A stretch of DNA of 64,000 nucleotides from Bugula neritina (taxonomy: Eukaryota > Bryozoa > Gymnolaemata > Cheilostomatida > Bugulidae). The DNA is taken from the NCBI GenBank assembly GCA_964035545.1, contig OZ037769.1, positions 15,623,133-15,687,132 of the forward strand, read 5' to 3'. Positions 33,873-47,761 of this stretch are shown one piece after another. The notes beneath the pieces are model-generated. The model was not told the origin of the DNA, ran no database searches, and saw nothing but the letters and a program-made list of their open reading frames with translations. The position numbers and the translations under genes are program-made. Within the stretch, counting starts at the first letter, position 1; the number at the start of each line of letters is the position of its first letter.

Positions 33873-33989
33873 GTTTAGACAGAAAGGTTCTGACAGATCT
33901 CAGTGCAAGAGCTCTCACTTGATGTAACATGACATCAAAGTCTTTTGTGTCAGTAGCCAATAATGCATCCAAAATATGGCAAGGGTCAG
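33873..33989 (-). CDS. Candidate internal exon, product unknown
   Basis: 117 nt, phase 1 at both ends, acceptor ATTGTTCACAG and consensus donor GTGAGT. It encodes DPCHILDALLATDTKDFDVM then LHQVRALALRSVRTFLSK, an amphipathic-helix-like segment. Both splice sites and composition support a real exon; its gene was not identified. Confidence 0.5.
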
Positions 33990-33999
33990 CTGTGAACAA

Positions 34000-35040
34000 T
34001 TTCTATTTTTATCAGGTATTCAAAATTCTGTAATAGCAATTTTAATTGCAGTTTAGTCTAAAGTGGATCATGAAGTATTTGACTTTAAGTTTCGATCCTT
34101 ACAGCACCTATATTCAATGTTCTCCAAAACAAAATTTGACACATTTATCAAATGAATAATGATTATACTCTGGATAAACCTTTTTCTTAATCAGAGCTAG
34201 TTTTAAGGCCTTAAAGTAACATCTACTAAAGGCATGAGCTCTCAGTTTTATCAAAGTGACTCATATGGTATCATATCAGTGAACAAATCATCCAATAGTT
34301 TTTCTTGATTTTGGATGAGATCATATTGTTTATAAATTCCCCACAAGAAGTTGAGTTGGAAGTAATTCAAGATGGCTTCCTCTAAGGAGTTGGTTCAATG
34401 TATGCAAGAGTTTGTTGTAGTTTCTATGAGATAGTTGGATACATAGTTTAATTGTTAGTGTAATACTAGCGGACGCACGTGTAGAAGATGACTGAAGAAA
34501 AGAACTCAAGCCTTCATTTTATAATACTTACACTTATTTACTTACTTTACTTATATGTGGTCCTTGTTTCAATATAACAACTTAAGTTCCTCATACTTTT
34601 CCAGTTGGACTAAAAAGCAGTAAAGTATTTCTGCAGGAAATATTATATTTTCCACAACATAAATCAAAGAATACAGTTCAATGTAAAAGATGTAACCACA
34701 AAGTATTGGCTCCCTGAATGCTTAAAATGTTAAAGCTTGCAGGTAAAATGGAGAGGAATTCGCTAACAGTCTCAAGCAACCTACTCAAAGTAAAACTAGT
34801 GCTAAAGTACATTGCACTACTCAATCAGAATTAATCTGAGATTATTGCCAGTTTAGCAGACATTCTCATGTACAGTTGGCTAGATATACATATACACAGA
34901 CATCCTATAGTTCAGACATGTATAAATTAACTAAGTTATAGTTTTAAGAAGTTTCTTTTATATAATCAGGTACTTTTTGCTCTGTATAATGCAAGTGGTG
35001 ACAATGTACAGAGTGCTAGAGCAAGAGCAGCCAAAGTGTA
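34000..35040. other. Non-coding stretch
   Basis: No supported feature. Confidence 0.4.
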
Positions 35041-35044
35041 TGGG

Positions 35045-35205
35045 ATTAGAGAGCTGACCTAGTGGAACTCAAGGTCATTGTTTAGAGTCCAAACACAGGC
35101 GGTGATGTTATGAAGAGCCATTCAGTCATAATTGTTTTTGCCACACATAGGAATAAGCCCTTAGCTAGCTTTCCATTAGGGGTTCTCACGGGATGGCCAC
35201 CATAT
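35045..35205 (+). repeat. tRNA-derived SINE, copy 1 (degenerate)
   Basis: Shares with 55895-56066 the body GGTGATGTTATGAAGAGCCA, TTCAGTCATAATTG, AATAAGCCCTTAGC, TCTCACGGGATGG in the same order. Its tRNA-like head (GGATTAGAGAGCTGACCTAGTGG) is decayed. Confidence 0.65.
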
Positions 35206-35249
35206 AAACAGTTTTTAGAGTGGTAGTACAGGGTCACAATCATATTGAA

Positions 35250-35521
35250 TGTTTTTCACAGAGGAAAGCTATTCTAGCACCTCTGTCTCTCTTTAACTGC
35301 ACAAAATCTGATTTTGGTTATTTTTAAAAAAAGAAAATCTTAAAAATAGTCTATCATGGTAAATGTGAAATAATTACAATAATTAATAATTTCTTACAGC
35401 GGAGAACGTTTCTAGCAGCCCTGTTTGCTCCACACCTGCACAAAGTCTGATTGTACTTATTTTTAGAAAGAAAAGACAATTTTAAAAATAGTTTACATGG
35501 TAAATGCAAAAATATTACAGA
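35250..35521. repeat. 139-bp tandem duplication with exon-like cores
   Basis: Two copies (about 35256-35380 and 35395-35521), each beginning with a (T)nCACAG or TTACAG acceptor-like motif and containing CTGCACAAA-TCTGATT and a T-rich tail with ATGGTAAATG. The second copy has an open phase, the first a stop; possibly a duplicated then decayed exon. Confidence 0.5.
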
Positions 35522-35579
35522 ATTCAACTCATTGCAATAACAACTTGACAGGCAACGCCATGGAATAAGAAACAATTCA

Positions 35580-38500
35580 ATTGTAATCTAAATATTTGGT
35601 AATGTGTCAAGTCTTTGTCCTAATTTGTCAAAAATCATCCAGAAAGATTAAAAACATATTGATGGCTAAAAGATAAATTAGTCTTCAGTTGCTGCTGTAA
35701 ATTCGGTTTCATATTAATTATCATACACTGATCACATCAAAGTTATTACAGAAGAATGGAAAATGATATTTCTTTTATCAGTATGGCGCAATAAGAAACA
35801 GACAAAAATAGCTTTGAGTTGGGTCTACGTTATGCAAGTTGTTGCTTAACTTTTATTGCTTTTAGAAGATGACATTATCTTGACAAACTGGCGTGAGCTG
35901 AGTCATAATACGTCAACTTCTTAATAGAAAAGCTGCAGCCTTACGAATTACTTCGAGGCTATAATATTATATATTATAGTATTATAGGTAGGGTTGGGTT
36001 TAGTAAGATTATCTCAATAATAAATGCTAAATACTTTAGGAATGAACACTAAACGTGCACACAAAAAAGCTTTATCTGTTGTAACTTGTGAGCCATTCTC
36101 TTTTACGAGTGGATAAATTATGGCTGTGTAGCTTACAAGCCATGTATTTGGCTCATTAAAAGTTTATCCTTTAGGCCTACCTTATCATATAATGGCATCT
36201 ACTTTTATCACTTAGAAAGTTGTAAACTTTGTTTCATAACGGGGTTAAACGATAATGTCAAAGTTGCCCTTTTACTCAAAATCAAAAGAAATTTAATAAA
36301 ATAATGAAAGCGAAAAGCTTCAAGTTATGCTTAGACTTTTTGGCCTAATTGATAATAATAAATAATTATACCAGAAATATTTTCTGCAGTCCGAAAAATA
36401 CAGATTTAGAAGCTGGAATGGTAGGGTTCAGGACACACTGGCAAGTTGGTTGTGTTGTGAAAGTTCAAACCTTACAACTGCTGTTACTTCTTTTATATAT
36501 TAAGTTAAGTTAACTAAAAAGCCAGAAATAACAGATTCTCTGCATGGTCATCCTTCTATCTTAATGAATGCATTCACTAAAGCTCTGACTCATTTAATGA
36601 AGTGGTGAGATGAGATTATAAGATTAAATAATAAAGATTATCATAATAGGAGCTCAATAATAAGTTAACACTTGATAGAAAACAATCGCAAGGCTACGAG
36701 AATGCATTGAAGAATACTTACTTATGCCCATTCACATAATGAGAGTACGAACATAAGAGGTGTGTATAGTGGTGGATAAAGGATGGGCTGGCATGTAGGG
36801 GGTGAATTCTATGTGCGTTGTAAAGCTTCAAGCCATACTGTTGGGCTCTTACCATGGTCAACTAACTTCTCTTTGAAACAGTTGTTAGATAAATGTATAA
36901 TATACTTCTTTTAACAGTAGAGTAAAAGGCTCAACTATTGAGGGATTTCTGTAATTATGGGAACATTTCAGTTTATGTTTTACTGCAAAATAACTTATTT
37001 GCAACAATTAAACAGAATCTTAGAATTAAATTTCAAAAGACAGCAGCAAAAATTTGCATTTCTTTTTAACTCATTTGCCTACCTTTAAACAATCGGAGAA
37101 CTTTGCAATTAAAGTGAATATTTAGCCGCAGGCTAACAAAGCGTTGCTGGTCATCACCCTGTTATAATATAAGTGCTGAAAAATACATATTTATGTAACT
37201 TCAAGTCTTTCAAGGGTCAATAATGACTTATTTAATTCCATAAAGGAATTTTGAGTTTTATGCATAACATTTATAAGTTTTAAAAGGCTTTGTATATCTG
37301 GTATAGTATATATAATCATGTATTATATTATAACTATGCAAGCTTTGAGAGAACAAAGATAAAGATCCAGTAATGCTATAATATAGTGACAGAGCATCAA
37401 CCTAGTTTATAACCCAGCGCAGTATTACAGCAATATTTATAGAAGGATATCAAAAGCTATAAAGGCAGTTTTTGAGATTACTTAAGATTATAAATCAAGA
37501 TTTATAAAAGTTCTGCATAATAGCTTGTTAATACAAATACATTAAGCTGTTTGATGTTACACCAAAGAGTTGTAACTCTTGTACATTATTACTCATTAAA
37601 ACATATGTAAATTGTTGTTATAGTTGCAAGTGATATTATAGTCTGTTAAATGAGTAATGAAGGCGATACAACTTCTTTACTGAACAGTTTCAAACAATCT
37701 GAGGTAATAACATGTCAATTATTTTAATTTAACATTAATTTGTCACCTTTCCTGGATCACCAGAGAGCCTGTATATACTTGGTAAGCAGTGCCATAGACA
37801 ATACAATAATATACTAAGATCAATCCTTGTGGCTGGTGAGTTTCAACCTTGAAATTAAGGTCAAAAGATGAAGGGCAAAGGAAAGTCAAGTATTTGCAGT
37901 ATCTAAACATGTATATGTCAACTATAACAAATTTTAAAATAAGGCAATACACTGATTCTAACTATAGCCCTCCCCCATGTGTTGGAATGTTTGAATGGAA
38001 TGAGTGAAATGTGCTACTAGCTGATGTAATCGGAACTTGTGATTCAAGACTTCTTCCTTCACAAGAGTTAAACTAAGTTTTTATGTTAACTTTAAATTTC
38101 TATATTTGAAAAAAATAGAATGTTTCATGCAAATCAGCACTGTTGTAACCTCTTAGCACACCAGCTCACAAACAACAACAACAATACATAACAACAACAA
38201 TGTATTTGCATACTGTATTCTACAACATTTGCCTACATATTATGTAAATATTTAGTAACAAGTAAATGCAAGATTTGTTTTTTATCAGAATTAATGCAGT
38301 TTTCTGGTTTGCTGCAGCAAAAAATCTCGCTATTCTACACTGCTGCCATACTATGTTGAAATGATGCCTGTTAAATAATTGAAAATGATGTTTTCTAACC
38401 AAACATAACGCTTATTTGATTAACTAACAATATTGCCAGTTTATCAAAAACAAGTACCTAATATTAAATACAATAAACTTACAAATTAGTAAACAAAATA

Positions 38501-38590
38501 AATAATAAATGAAGAAAAGTATAATATCAAAACTATAATTGTTTTGAAAGTTTTAAAAAAATTTGGCATTCATTGGCTTTATGTATATGC
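35580..38590. other. Non-coding AT-rich stretch
   Basis: No gene recognised. A weak tRNA-like sequence with a B-box-like AGTTCAAACC lies near 36420-36480. Confidence 0.35.
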
Positions 38591-38591
38591 A

Positions 38592-38596
<5 letters not shown>

Positions 38597-38655
<59 letters not shown>
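38597..38655. repeat. (TA)n microsatellite at left end of PLE-B
   Basis: Pure TA tract directly abutting the PLE-B inverted copy. Confidence 0.95.
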
Positions 38656-38658
<3 letters not shown>

Positions 38659-38708
38659 GTACTAATACAATTTTGGATATAAAAATAAACTTAGATCTTC
38701 ATTCTATT

Positions 38709-38753
38709 GACTACAATATTGTTTCACGTAGTGTAAGCTACGATCATCAGGTC
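38709..38753 (-). ncRNA. Hammerhead ribozyme in PLE-B left (inverted) copy
   Basis: Minus strand: CTGATGA (38750-38744), helix II CGTAG/CTACG with loop CTTACA, GAAA (38725-38722), a very short helix III, cleavage triplet GTA (38714-38712) and helix I GAC (38753-38751) with GTC (38711-38709). Same sequence as 41329-41373. Confidence 0.7.
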
Positions 38754-38822
38754 GTTGTGTGTACGCTTGAGTGATTTTGTTTTGAAATTAGTATTGTTAG
38801 TGTATTACTACGCTGGAATGTT

Positions 38823-39500
38823 TTAACTAGCGTCTGTTAAGTGCGCAAGTAAAAATTTGCGTTTATGTCTACACGTGGTGGAAAGCTCTTTTCGTTTGTT
38901 GAGGGAAGATAATTCCGGTTGTTTTAAAATTATATACTTCTCATAGTTGCATAAATTACATCTATTGGTTAGGTTTGAGTATGATTTGCAAATCTTTAAA
39001 ATATTCCATTTTAAGCTGAATTTCGTTTTGTTGTCTTTTAAATTCCAGATGTGTCTGCTGAGTTGCGTGCTGTTAGCTTTATCTGCATGTAGGAAAGAGG
39101 CTTTGTGGTTATTGAATCTGGTTTTGAAGGTAGTCGAACAGAGTCCTATGTATGAATGGCTGGAATTATTGTCATGTCTTGTTACAGTTGCTTGGTATAT
39201 TACGTCTTTGTATAAGCATTTACCATTTAGTGGACAGTGGGAAGGTTGTTTGCAGTTACATTGTGTGTCATTTAGTTTAGTAGCGGTAGTAGGGGTGTGT
39301 GCGGTTTTAAGTTTGTGATGGTTCGAGCCATCAATAATATTTTTCATGTTGGGCATGCATGAATAGCTAATTTTTATAGTTTTCCTATTGAAAATTTTAT
39401 TTAGTTGGTTGGATGGTGGAAAGCATTTGTCGATGATTTGAAGAAATTTCTTCCCTATTTTGGTTTTTACTGTTGAACTAAAAGGTGGGTTGTACCACAA
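38823..39500 (-). pseudogene. PLE-B C-terminal fragment: linker and GIY-YIG endonuclease
   Basis: An open frame without its N-terminal reverse transcriptase. It contains the PLE linker CNCKQPSHCPLNGKCLYKDV, then IYQATVTRH, SYIGLCSTTFKTRFNNHKAS, NRCNLCNYEKYIILKQPE and TTCRHKRKFLLAH. The order matches the endonuclease domain of Penelope-like elements. It is the inverted counterpart of 40873-41259. Confidence 0.85.
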
Positions 39501-39532
39501 TATGTTTCTATTTCTATTTCTATTATTGTTGT

Positions 39533-39691
39533 TGATGATCGTAGCTTACACTACGTGAAACAATATTGTAGTCAATAGAATGAAGATCTAAGTTTATTTT
39601 TATATCCAAAATTGTATTAGTACCAAATATAAATACTCTATTTTTCGAAATATTGAGTTCTTTTGATTCATTTTTAATTATAGAAACTACA
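39533..39691 (+). repeat. PLE-B 5' pseudo-LTR
   Basis: Direct repeat of 41333-41491. It carries most of the hammerhead core, but at the junction the first C is replaced (TTGATGA at 39532-39538) and helix I is lost, so this copy should not cleave. Confidence 0.85.
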
Positions 39692-39773
39692 TTACATGCT
39701 CCTAATTTTATTTGTATAAATAGTAATACCTCATGTTTACACAAATACTTCTTAGTTGAGCTCTCTCAAGAAA

Positions 39774-40910
39774 ATGAATAGTCTAAACTTTGGATATTCC
39801 CTAAAAAATATTCCGAAAAGTACGAACAAAGACTATCTAATACGGATTATTAACATGACTGAGAAATTCTTAATACGCGTCAGATGGAAAGCTTTCTTCT
39901 ACTTAAACCCAGACTGCAAGCCTACTACTAAAGATACTTTTGGCTTTAAAACCAGCAAACCAACACCACACATTAAGGAATTAGACCACTTTGAAACTGA
40001 AATATACAACCTACTAACCAACATCAGGTTTGAATCATTTACTAATCAACTGCAAACCAAAATGAGAAATAATGTAAAGGATATTAAAAATGATGACAAA
40101 CTGCTAGTGAAAGCTGACAAAACCACCAATTTCTACAAACTATCTACTTCCCAATACAGAGAGCTTATTAAACAAAACATTACGAAAGACTACAAAAAAG
40201 CCCCACCTGACCTAGCTAAATCAATCACAACTAAGGACACCATAATCGCCAAATCATTAAATCTAGACACCAGAATAGAAGTACTAGCCCAGAAAGAAGC
40301 TTTTATTACTTTAAAAGATCACAAACCTAACTTCAATAACAAACCATCCTGCAGACTAATAAACCCCACCAAATCCAACATCGGTATAATCAGCAAACAA
40401 CTATTGGATAATATAAACACAAAGCTCCTCCAGCATATAAAAGTCAACATATGGAAAAACTCCCACTCAGTAATAAATTGGTTTGAAAACATCAAGAACA
40501 AAAGCAGTAAGTCATTTATTACTTTTGACATATGCAACTTCTACCCATCAATAACCGAAGACCTCCTTCACAAAGCCCTTTCCTTTGCGTCACACTTTAC
40601 CAGCATACCAACTGAACACCAGGAAATAATTTTACACTCTAAAAAGTCCATTCTTATCTCCAATGGTGAACAATGGACAAAAAAACACGACAGTAACTTT
40701 GATGTCACTATGGGAAGTTATGACGGCGCGGAAACCTGCCAACTAATTGGAATATATTTACTTAATCTATTAACTACTGAAATGAATATAGAATTTAATT
40801 TAGGCCTGTATAGAGATGATGGACTCATAGTTTGCGAAGGAACACCTAGACACATAGAACAGAACAAAAAACAAAGACGTAATATACCAAGCAACTGTAA
40901 CAAGACATGA
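39774..40910 (+). pseudogene. PLE-B reverse transcriptase (C-terminally deleted)
   Basis: First ATG at 39774. The protein shows the PLE reverse transcriptase order: a KADKTTNFYKL motif, LKDHKPNF...PSCRLINPTKSN, motif A FDICNFYPSI, motif B GSYDGAETCQL and motif C LYRDDGLIV. Soon after motif C (EGTPRHIEQ) the sequence jumps to the endonuclease out of frame and stops, so thumb, linker and the Cys motif are missing. The catalytic aspartates remain, but the element cannot make the full protein; it may once have been mobilised in trans. Confidence 0.85.
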
Positions 40911-41259
40911 CAATAATTCCAGCCATTCATACATAGGACTCTGTTCGACTACCTTCAAAACCAGATTCAATAACCACAAAGCCTCTTTCCTACATGCAGA
41001 TAAAGCTAACAGCACGCAACTCAGCAGACACATCTGGAATTTAAAAGACAACAAAACGAAATTCAGCTTAAAATGGAATATTTTAAAGATTTGCAAATCA
41101 TACTCAAACCTAACCAATAGATGTAATTTATGCAACTATGAGAAGTATATAATTTTAAAACAACCGGAATTATCTTCCCTCAACAAACGAAAAGAGCTTT
41201 CCACCACGTGTAGACATAAACGCAAATTTTTACTTGCGCACTTAACAGACGCTAGTTAA
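40873..41259 (+). pseudogene. PLE-B GIY-YIG endonuclease, right copy
   Basis: Open from KDVIYQATVTRHD through SYIGLCSTTFKTRFNNHK to the TAA at 41257-41259, nearly identical to the inverted left copy. It is in a different frame from the reverse transcriptase because of the deletion. Confidence 0.85.
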
Positions 41260-41332
41260 AACATTCCAGCGTAGTAATACACTAACAATACTAATTTCAA
41301 AACAAAATCACTCAAGCGTACACACAACGACC

Positions 41333-41696
<364 letters not shown>

Positions 41697-41755
<59 letters not shown>

Positions 41756-41758
41756 ATA
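41697..41758. repeat. (TA)n microsatellite
   Basis: TA tract with a short TATG run at its end, right flank of the solo hammerhead. Confidence 0.95.
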
Positions 41759-42230
41759 TAATTTGTGCAAGAAAATAATTATAATTATTATGTATGACCA
41801 TCATTGTTGCATTTTAGTTCTCAAATCAACATTTTGGCAAACTGGATATATTTCGCAATATACTAATTTGAATGGTTCTAGCATAATATAATATGTTGGA
41901 CATTATCCCAAACTGTGTCACGCCGTTACTTGCATGATTTATATTTAATTGTAGTAAATTATATCATTGCAGAATATTTCATCAACTTTACCTGCAACAA
42001 TAAATTGATTACGTGACAAAGTTTCTACAGAATATGAATATTATAAGTCTCTAAGTTTTATACCACATTATTATAATTATATGCTGAATACAACTATTTT
42101 TCGATCAACCATTTGGGAGAAGGCAGGATACTTAGCTTTAGTATTAGTGTTGTCTTTTCAATTCTCCCGGGTGGTTTTATTAAAATTATTTATTGTTACT
42201 GAAGTGAAATGATAATTATAATTTTTCTTT

Positions 42231-42353
<123 letters not shown>

Positions 42354-42359
42354 TCTTTT

Positions 42360-44830
42360 TTTAAACTTAATATAATGAAAGCCTAATATATTTTATTTAA
42401 TTAGAACTAACTTGCACAGCCTTAAAAATTATGAAATGACAAAAAAGTCATAGGAAAATGTTTCTGAGGAATTGCAAGTTACTACCAAATAGAAGTTGTC
42501 TGCACATTATTCAGGTTTCAGCAATTTATTCTTTCAGACTACATACACACCAACTGGTTATAATCTTTTGATTATTTGCTATTAGAAACTCAGAAGAATT
42601 TTGTCAGCAAACCAGAAACCTTATAGAGCTGGCTTTGAGTTAGTTTCAGATATTAGTAGACAGAAGACTCTTTCTCTAAACAAGATTTGCTAAGCAAATC
42701 TTGAAACTGTGCCGCTAACGATAGCGTCTATTGCTATTTAAGTAGTTATCTACATGAATAATAATGTTGATGCTTCCTCAATATCTGACGATAATTAGAC
42801 ATGTGATGCATATATAGCACAACAAAAAGGTGAGTAAATATTCATACCGTTATTTAGATATTCATATAATTAGAGCACCTCATTTCCTCCTTCGGTAGAG
42901 CAGGTCTGGGCAGTGCGTGAAAATGACTAGTGAGTGGCAAAGCATCGTTTCCTAGAGTTGGTCTGTTGCAAAATATTTGTAACCACAAAATTCATTCTTC
43001 CTTATGCAGTGTATTGCGTTATTACATGTCATTGTAAAAATAGAACAAGAATTTATAGTCAAATGAAAAGCAAAATTAGAATAGTTAGTCAGTAAATGAT
43101 TGTAAATGTGTATAATGTTTGTGGTATATTATTCAAGTTATTTTTCACAAATGCGGTATAGAAAATTGAGCAATAATGAAATATAAAAGTAATGTCAATC
43201 AATTATTTAATAGAAATTTAAGTAGCAACACTGCAAAAGAAAATGCCCATAAAATCGCTTAAGCAAAGCACAAACGCAAGTAGAAATTAGGCAATATGTC
43301 ATGTGACCTTTATGAATCAACAGCTGGAAGTGATGCATATGAATACTAATTGCAGGTAATTAAAGCAGCTAATTAATAAAAAATACCTTGATTTTACATC
43401 TTTTGTGGTCTCAACGGCTCAATAAAAGGTAATTATGCATTCAGTTGCATTGGAAATTAAAGAAAAGATACTTTAATTTAGTAAAATTTAAACATTATGA
43501 CACAAAATTTTGCCAGCAATTTGAATATTGCTTCAGTGTGGATATTTAGTTAGCTACAAACAACACTTGCAAAAAGTCTTTAAAAAGTTCTATATAGTAG
43601 AAGAATGACCAACCAGTAACTTAAAGCTGATTTTACAAACTAGTAATTATTAAACGCATGCTATATTAAAAAAATAATTAAGAAACTTACTTAATAAGTC
43701 GATCAAACAATCTGATGTGTTACATATTTGATTTTTTTAATTTTTCATGTGAATTTTTTAAATTAGATTAAATTTTGTATAAGTCATGCACATACTTCTT
43801 TTCTGCCAAATGTAATACGATGATTGGCTAAAAGTATAAGCTACAATAGCTATCAAAATCGAGTAGCTCATATGAGATAGAAAGTTTTATGATTCCTGGT
43901 TAGATAAGAAGTGTGCCAACCCAAGCCAATAATGGGAATAAAAGTAATCTTGAATGACGATGCTAAATTTTTAAAGTGTCTTTTGTTATGCAGTTAACCT
44001 CAGCGTGTACTTACATAATATTATATTGGATGACTCAGGAATTTAAAAAATGGTATGAAAAGGTATAAAACAATAAGGAAATAAGGAAAGCCCCAAAGCT
44101 TAGCTACTTTGCACAATAGAACAGTAGCTTCAAATTCTCATTTCCAGCATCTGATAAAGGTCACGATAAACTTATATCGTAAAATTTTTATTCTGTTTGT
44201 CTTATAATCAGCAATATAAAGGCTATGACACTTGGATTAGTAGTGTGACTATGATTCCTGCAAACTATTAACCAACCAGTCAGAAGAGACTGTTTCAAAT
44301 ACCTTTTTGTGCCATTTTGATTTAAAAATGAAGGAGCATATAAATTGCGCCTTTCCTTTAAGATTATATTTCCACAATTCTTGTCTATAATCAAATATTA
44401 ATTATAAAAGTTCATTTAAATGTGAATGTCAAGACCGAAGTTTTTGAGCGGTAATTAGAAAAAGTCTTGGCATTGCGTAGCACCAAAGTTTTTAAGATTA
44501 AAAGTTTTAACACAACAATAGTTACAGAACAAAGAGTAGATCACTCAACTTATTATTAAAGGCATACTTGTGGTTGCCTACAATAGAAAATTCTACACAA
44601 TACAGGCACAAAGATAATAAAATACCAAGCATACTGCAAATTAACATTCTAACAATAATATTATAATATGTGTATTAGTATTTTGCCGTTAGACATGACA
44701 TGTTTCCTAGAAATAAATAGCTGATACTTATTGATTTAACTCCGAGCCACACGATGGTAGATCAATGAAAGAGAATACTGTGTAATACACATCCAAATAC
44801 CAAGTAGAATTTTATTAGAGGTATTTCTGG
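42360..44830. other. Non-coding stretch
   Basis: No gene recognised. Near 44150-44190 CTGATAAAGGTCACGATAAA...ATCGTAAAA looks like a decayed hammerhead or PLE end but lacks the core bases. Confidence 0.35.
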
Positions 44831-44837
44831 TTAATAC

Positions 44838-45135
44838 TGTTGAGATGAGGTAGTAACTTACTCAGCTGATAGGTATAAGGAAGGGGTAGTAACTTACTCA
44901 GCTGATAGGTATAAGGAAGGGGTAGTAACTTACTCAGCTGATAAGTATAAGGAAGGGGTAGTAACTTACTCAGCTGATAGGTATAAGGAAGGGGTAGTAA
45001 CTTACTCAGCTGATAGGTATAAGGAAGGGGTAGTAACTTACTCAGCTGATAGGTATAAGGAAAGGGTAGTAACTTACTCTGCTGATAGATATAAGGAAGG
45101 GGTAGTAACTGAGCCAGCTGATAGAAATAAGGCAG
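44838..45135. repeat. 36-bp minisatellite
   Basis: About eight copies of a 36-bp unit containing GTAGTAACTTACTCAGCTGA and TAGGTATAAGGAAGGG. On the minus strand each unit reads a pyrimidine-rich tract, CTATCAG, CTGA, then GTAAGT, so each carries acceptor-like and donor-like motifs. The unit is 12 codons, giving a meaningless repetitive ORF. Confidence 0.93.
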
Positions 45136-45283
45136 TTCATAGTTTCTATATTCAGCCATAAATCTAAATCAGTTGCTGTAAAAATATTTTATTCAAATAG
45201 AGTTTATTATTTTAGAAAACATGGTTTATGCAAATACTCTAGTTTGAAACTAAATGTTATTAAATTAAAAGTCAGCACGTTTT

Positions 45284-45697
<414 letters not shown>

Positions 45698-45799
45698 ATA
45701 TTTTGCTGTTCTGTTGCTCAAGACAAACGTAATAAAATCTGAAATGAGGTGTGAATGAAGTTTGAATAAGAAGCATTCCAAAATTTTACATATCAGTGA

Positions 45800-47755
45800 T
45801 TTATTAATGATAAATTTTATATAACTTGGATTAGGGATGTTTTAAGGCCATAACAATCTTCCATGACATATTGGTTTAGAACAGCTCATAAATATGACAT
45901 GAAATACAAGCACACTTAAGAACCTTATGACGCAGTGGTCTATAGAAAAGGGTAAACATAGATAAAGAAAAATATACTATTTTAATTTGAATTTTAACAA
46001 GCTTGATGCATTTACGTGTATGTGTATTTTGTAACAAGATAAATAGGCTTGAATTGAGAAATGCTACATTAACAATAATAATGTTTATTGTAAAGATTTA
46101 AGATGTCAATTATACTTTATAGAAAATGCACGCTAGGTTGATGTAATGATCTATAAGGTTTCTGTGTCATTTAACTTGTTTATTGTTTGGGTTATGTGTA
46201 CCTATTTTTGAACTTTACTGGCATGCTCAGAGGTTAGGAACTGGGAAACCATGACGTTTACAGCACGTGAATGAGAATAAACTCATTTGGAGTTTGTATA
46301 TATATATAGTATTTCGTTTTCTAGTTTTTGCTATACTTGCGTAGATTACTTATTGTGCTTTATAGTTTACAGATCTATATATAGATAAGCAATAAATTAT
46401 GCAGTTGTATAGCTGGCATATATAGCAGTACCTACATATTATAACATACAGGTCGTAGGTGCAGTGATAAAGAAATTGAGAAAAACCTGTGTTCTAAATT
46501 AGAAATGTAGCAAAAGTCATGTTTTCACAAGAATTTCAAACCACTCTCCAAACCGAAATTTAATAAAATAGTCAAATAACTTTGGCTATCTCAATTTTTT
46601 TACTACTGCTCCTAAATGATATGCTAGTGCATTTATTGTATGGAAGTATGGCCACAGAGTAGAAAGGTTTCTGATTTTTATTCTAAGGCAAGATTGCTGG
46701 CCTATATAATATGTTTAGATGCTTGGTTATAACTTGATAAAAGAGTGTAATAGTTGTTAAAGTTGTTGCTAAAGCTTTTGCATAGCGTTGCATAATTTTT
46801 TCATCTACGAATTAAGAAACATAGGACAAAGGGCATATATCAAGCAAAACATGATGTTTTGATTTTCGATTTTTTTTTTTATAGTCTGCCAGCCATTATA
46901 GATGTTACTTTATTATACGTTTAGTATTAATTTAGTATTCATGAAAATTAATATTCATGAAACATTTATGTTGCAGTGAAAATGTCAGCATTATATCAGA
47001 CTGCGTTTAGAGACAGTAAAGTTCTTTAATTCCTCTCGCCTCAAAACTGAGATATTTCACAAAACTTTTGTGAAAAAATGTGGATTATGAAAAAATAGAA
47101 TGACCAGCAAATCAATAGCGTTGGTTTAGAGTATCCACTCTTGTGAGAACCCCTGCAGTAGTGTAGATTTTTGATGGGGCTAAGTACTTGAAGTAGTTTT
47201 ATATGATTGAAGTTAGAAAATACGTTTCCTGTTCCTGGTAGACGCAGGTGAAGTGATTAGCTAACAGGTAAATCTTCTGAGTTGATGTTAAACCGTTAAC
47301 TTCCACGAAAGTTTTTTGCTCATAATAATTGAAAGTATGAGGAAAGTCACCAGTGGGTACGGTAATTAGCTACCTAGTTGAAGGGATTGTGACTGACAGC
47401 TCAAGACACCTCTGAGCCGAAGGGGGACTGTCTCTGCACCAAGTATTACGCTGGTTGAATCATCATGTTACAGCAGACCCAATATTGCTTATAGGAAAGA
47501 TTGTTAATACATAAAAGTGTAAGGGCTGGTAGAGCTAATGTAAGATGTTTTAAAATAAGGCATGTGGCTCTGTGAGGTAATATTTCAACTTTCTAGTAGA
47601 CAAAGGAATGTTAGCTTGTAAGCTAAGATCTGCCAGGATTATCCTATTTTTAGACTGGCATTGCTTCCTTGGTATAGGTCCTGGTATTTAATAGAGAGCT
47701 GAAATAAACTATCAGTAGTGAAAAGAAACTGGGGAAATATTGAACTGCCTGCATG
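45800..47755. other. Non-coding stretch
   Basis: No gene recognised. Confidence 0.4.
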
Positions 47756-47761
47756 AAGTGA

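Noticed and set aside
38947-39318. Plus-strand ORF over the inverted PLE copy, and its twin at 40800-41135 minus
   Set aside because: Antisense shadows of the GIY-YIG endonuclease frame.
44150-44200. Possible fourth hammerhead (CTGATAAAGGTC...)
   Set aside because: The core reads CTGATAA and the second core motif is GTAAAA instead of GAAA; too many core bases are lost.
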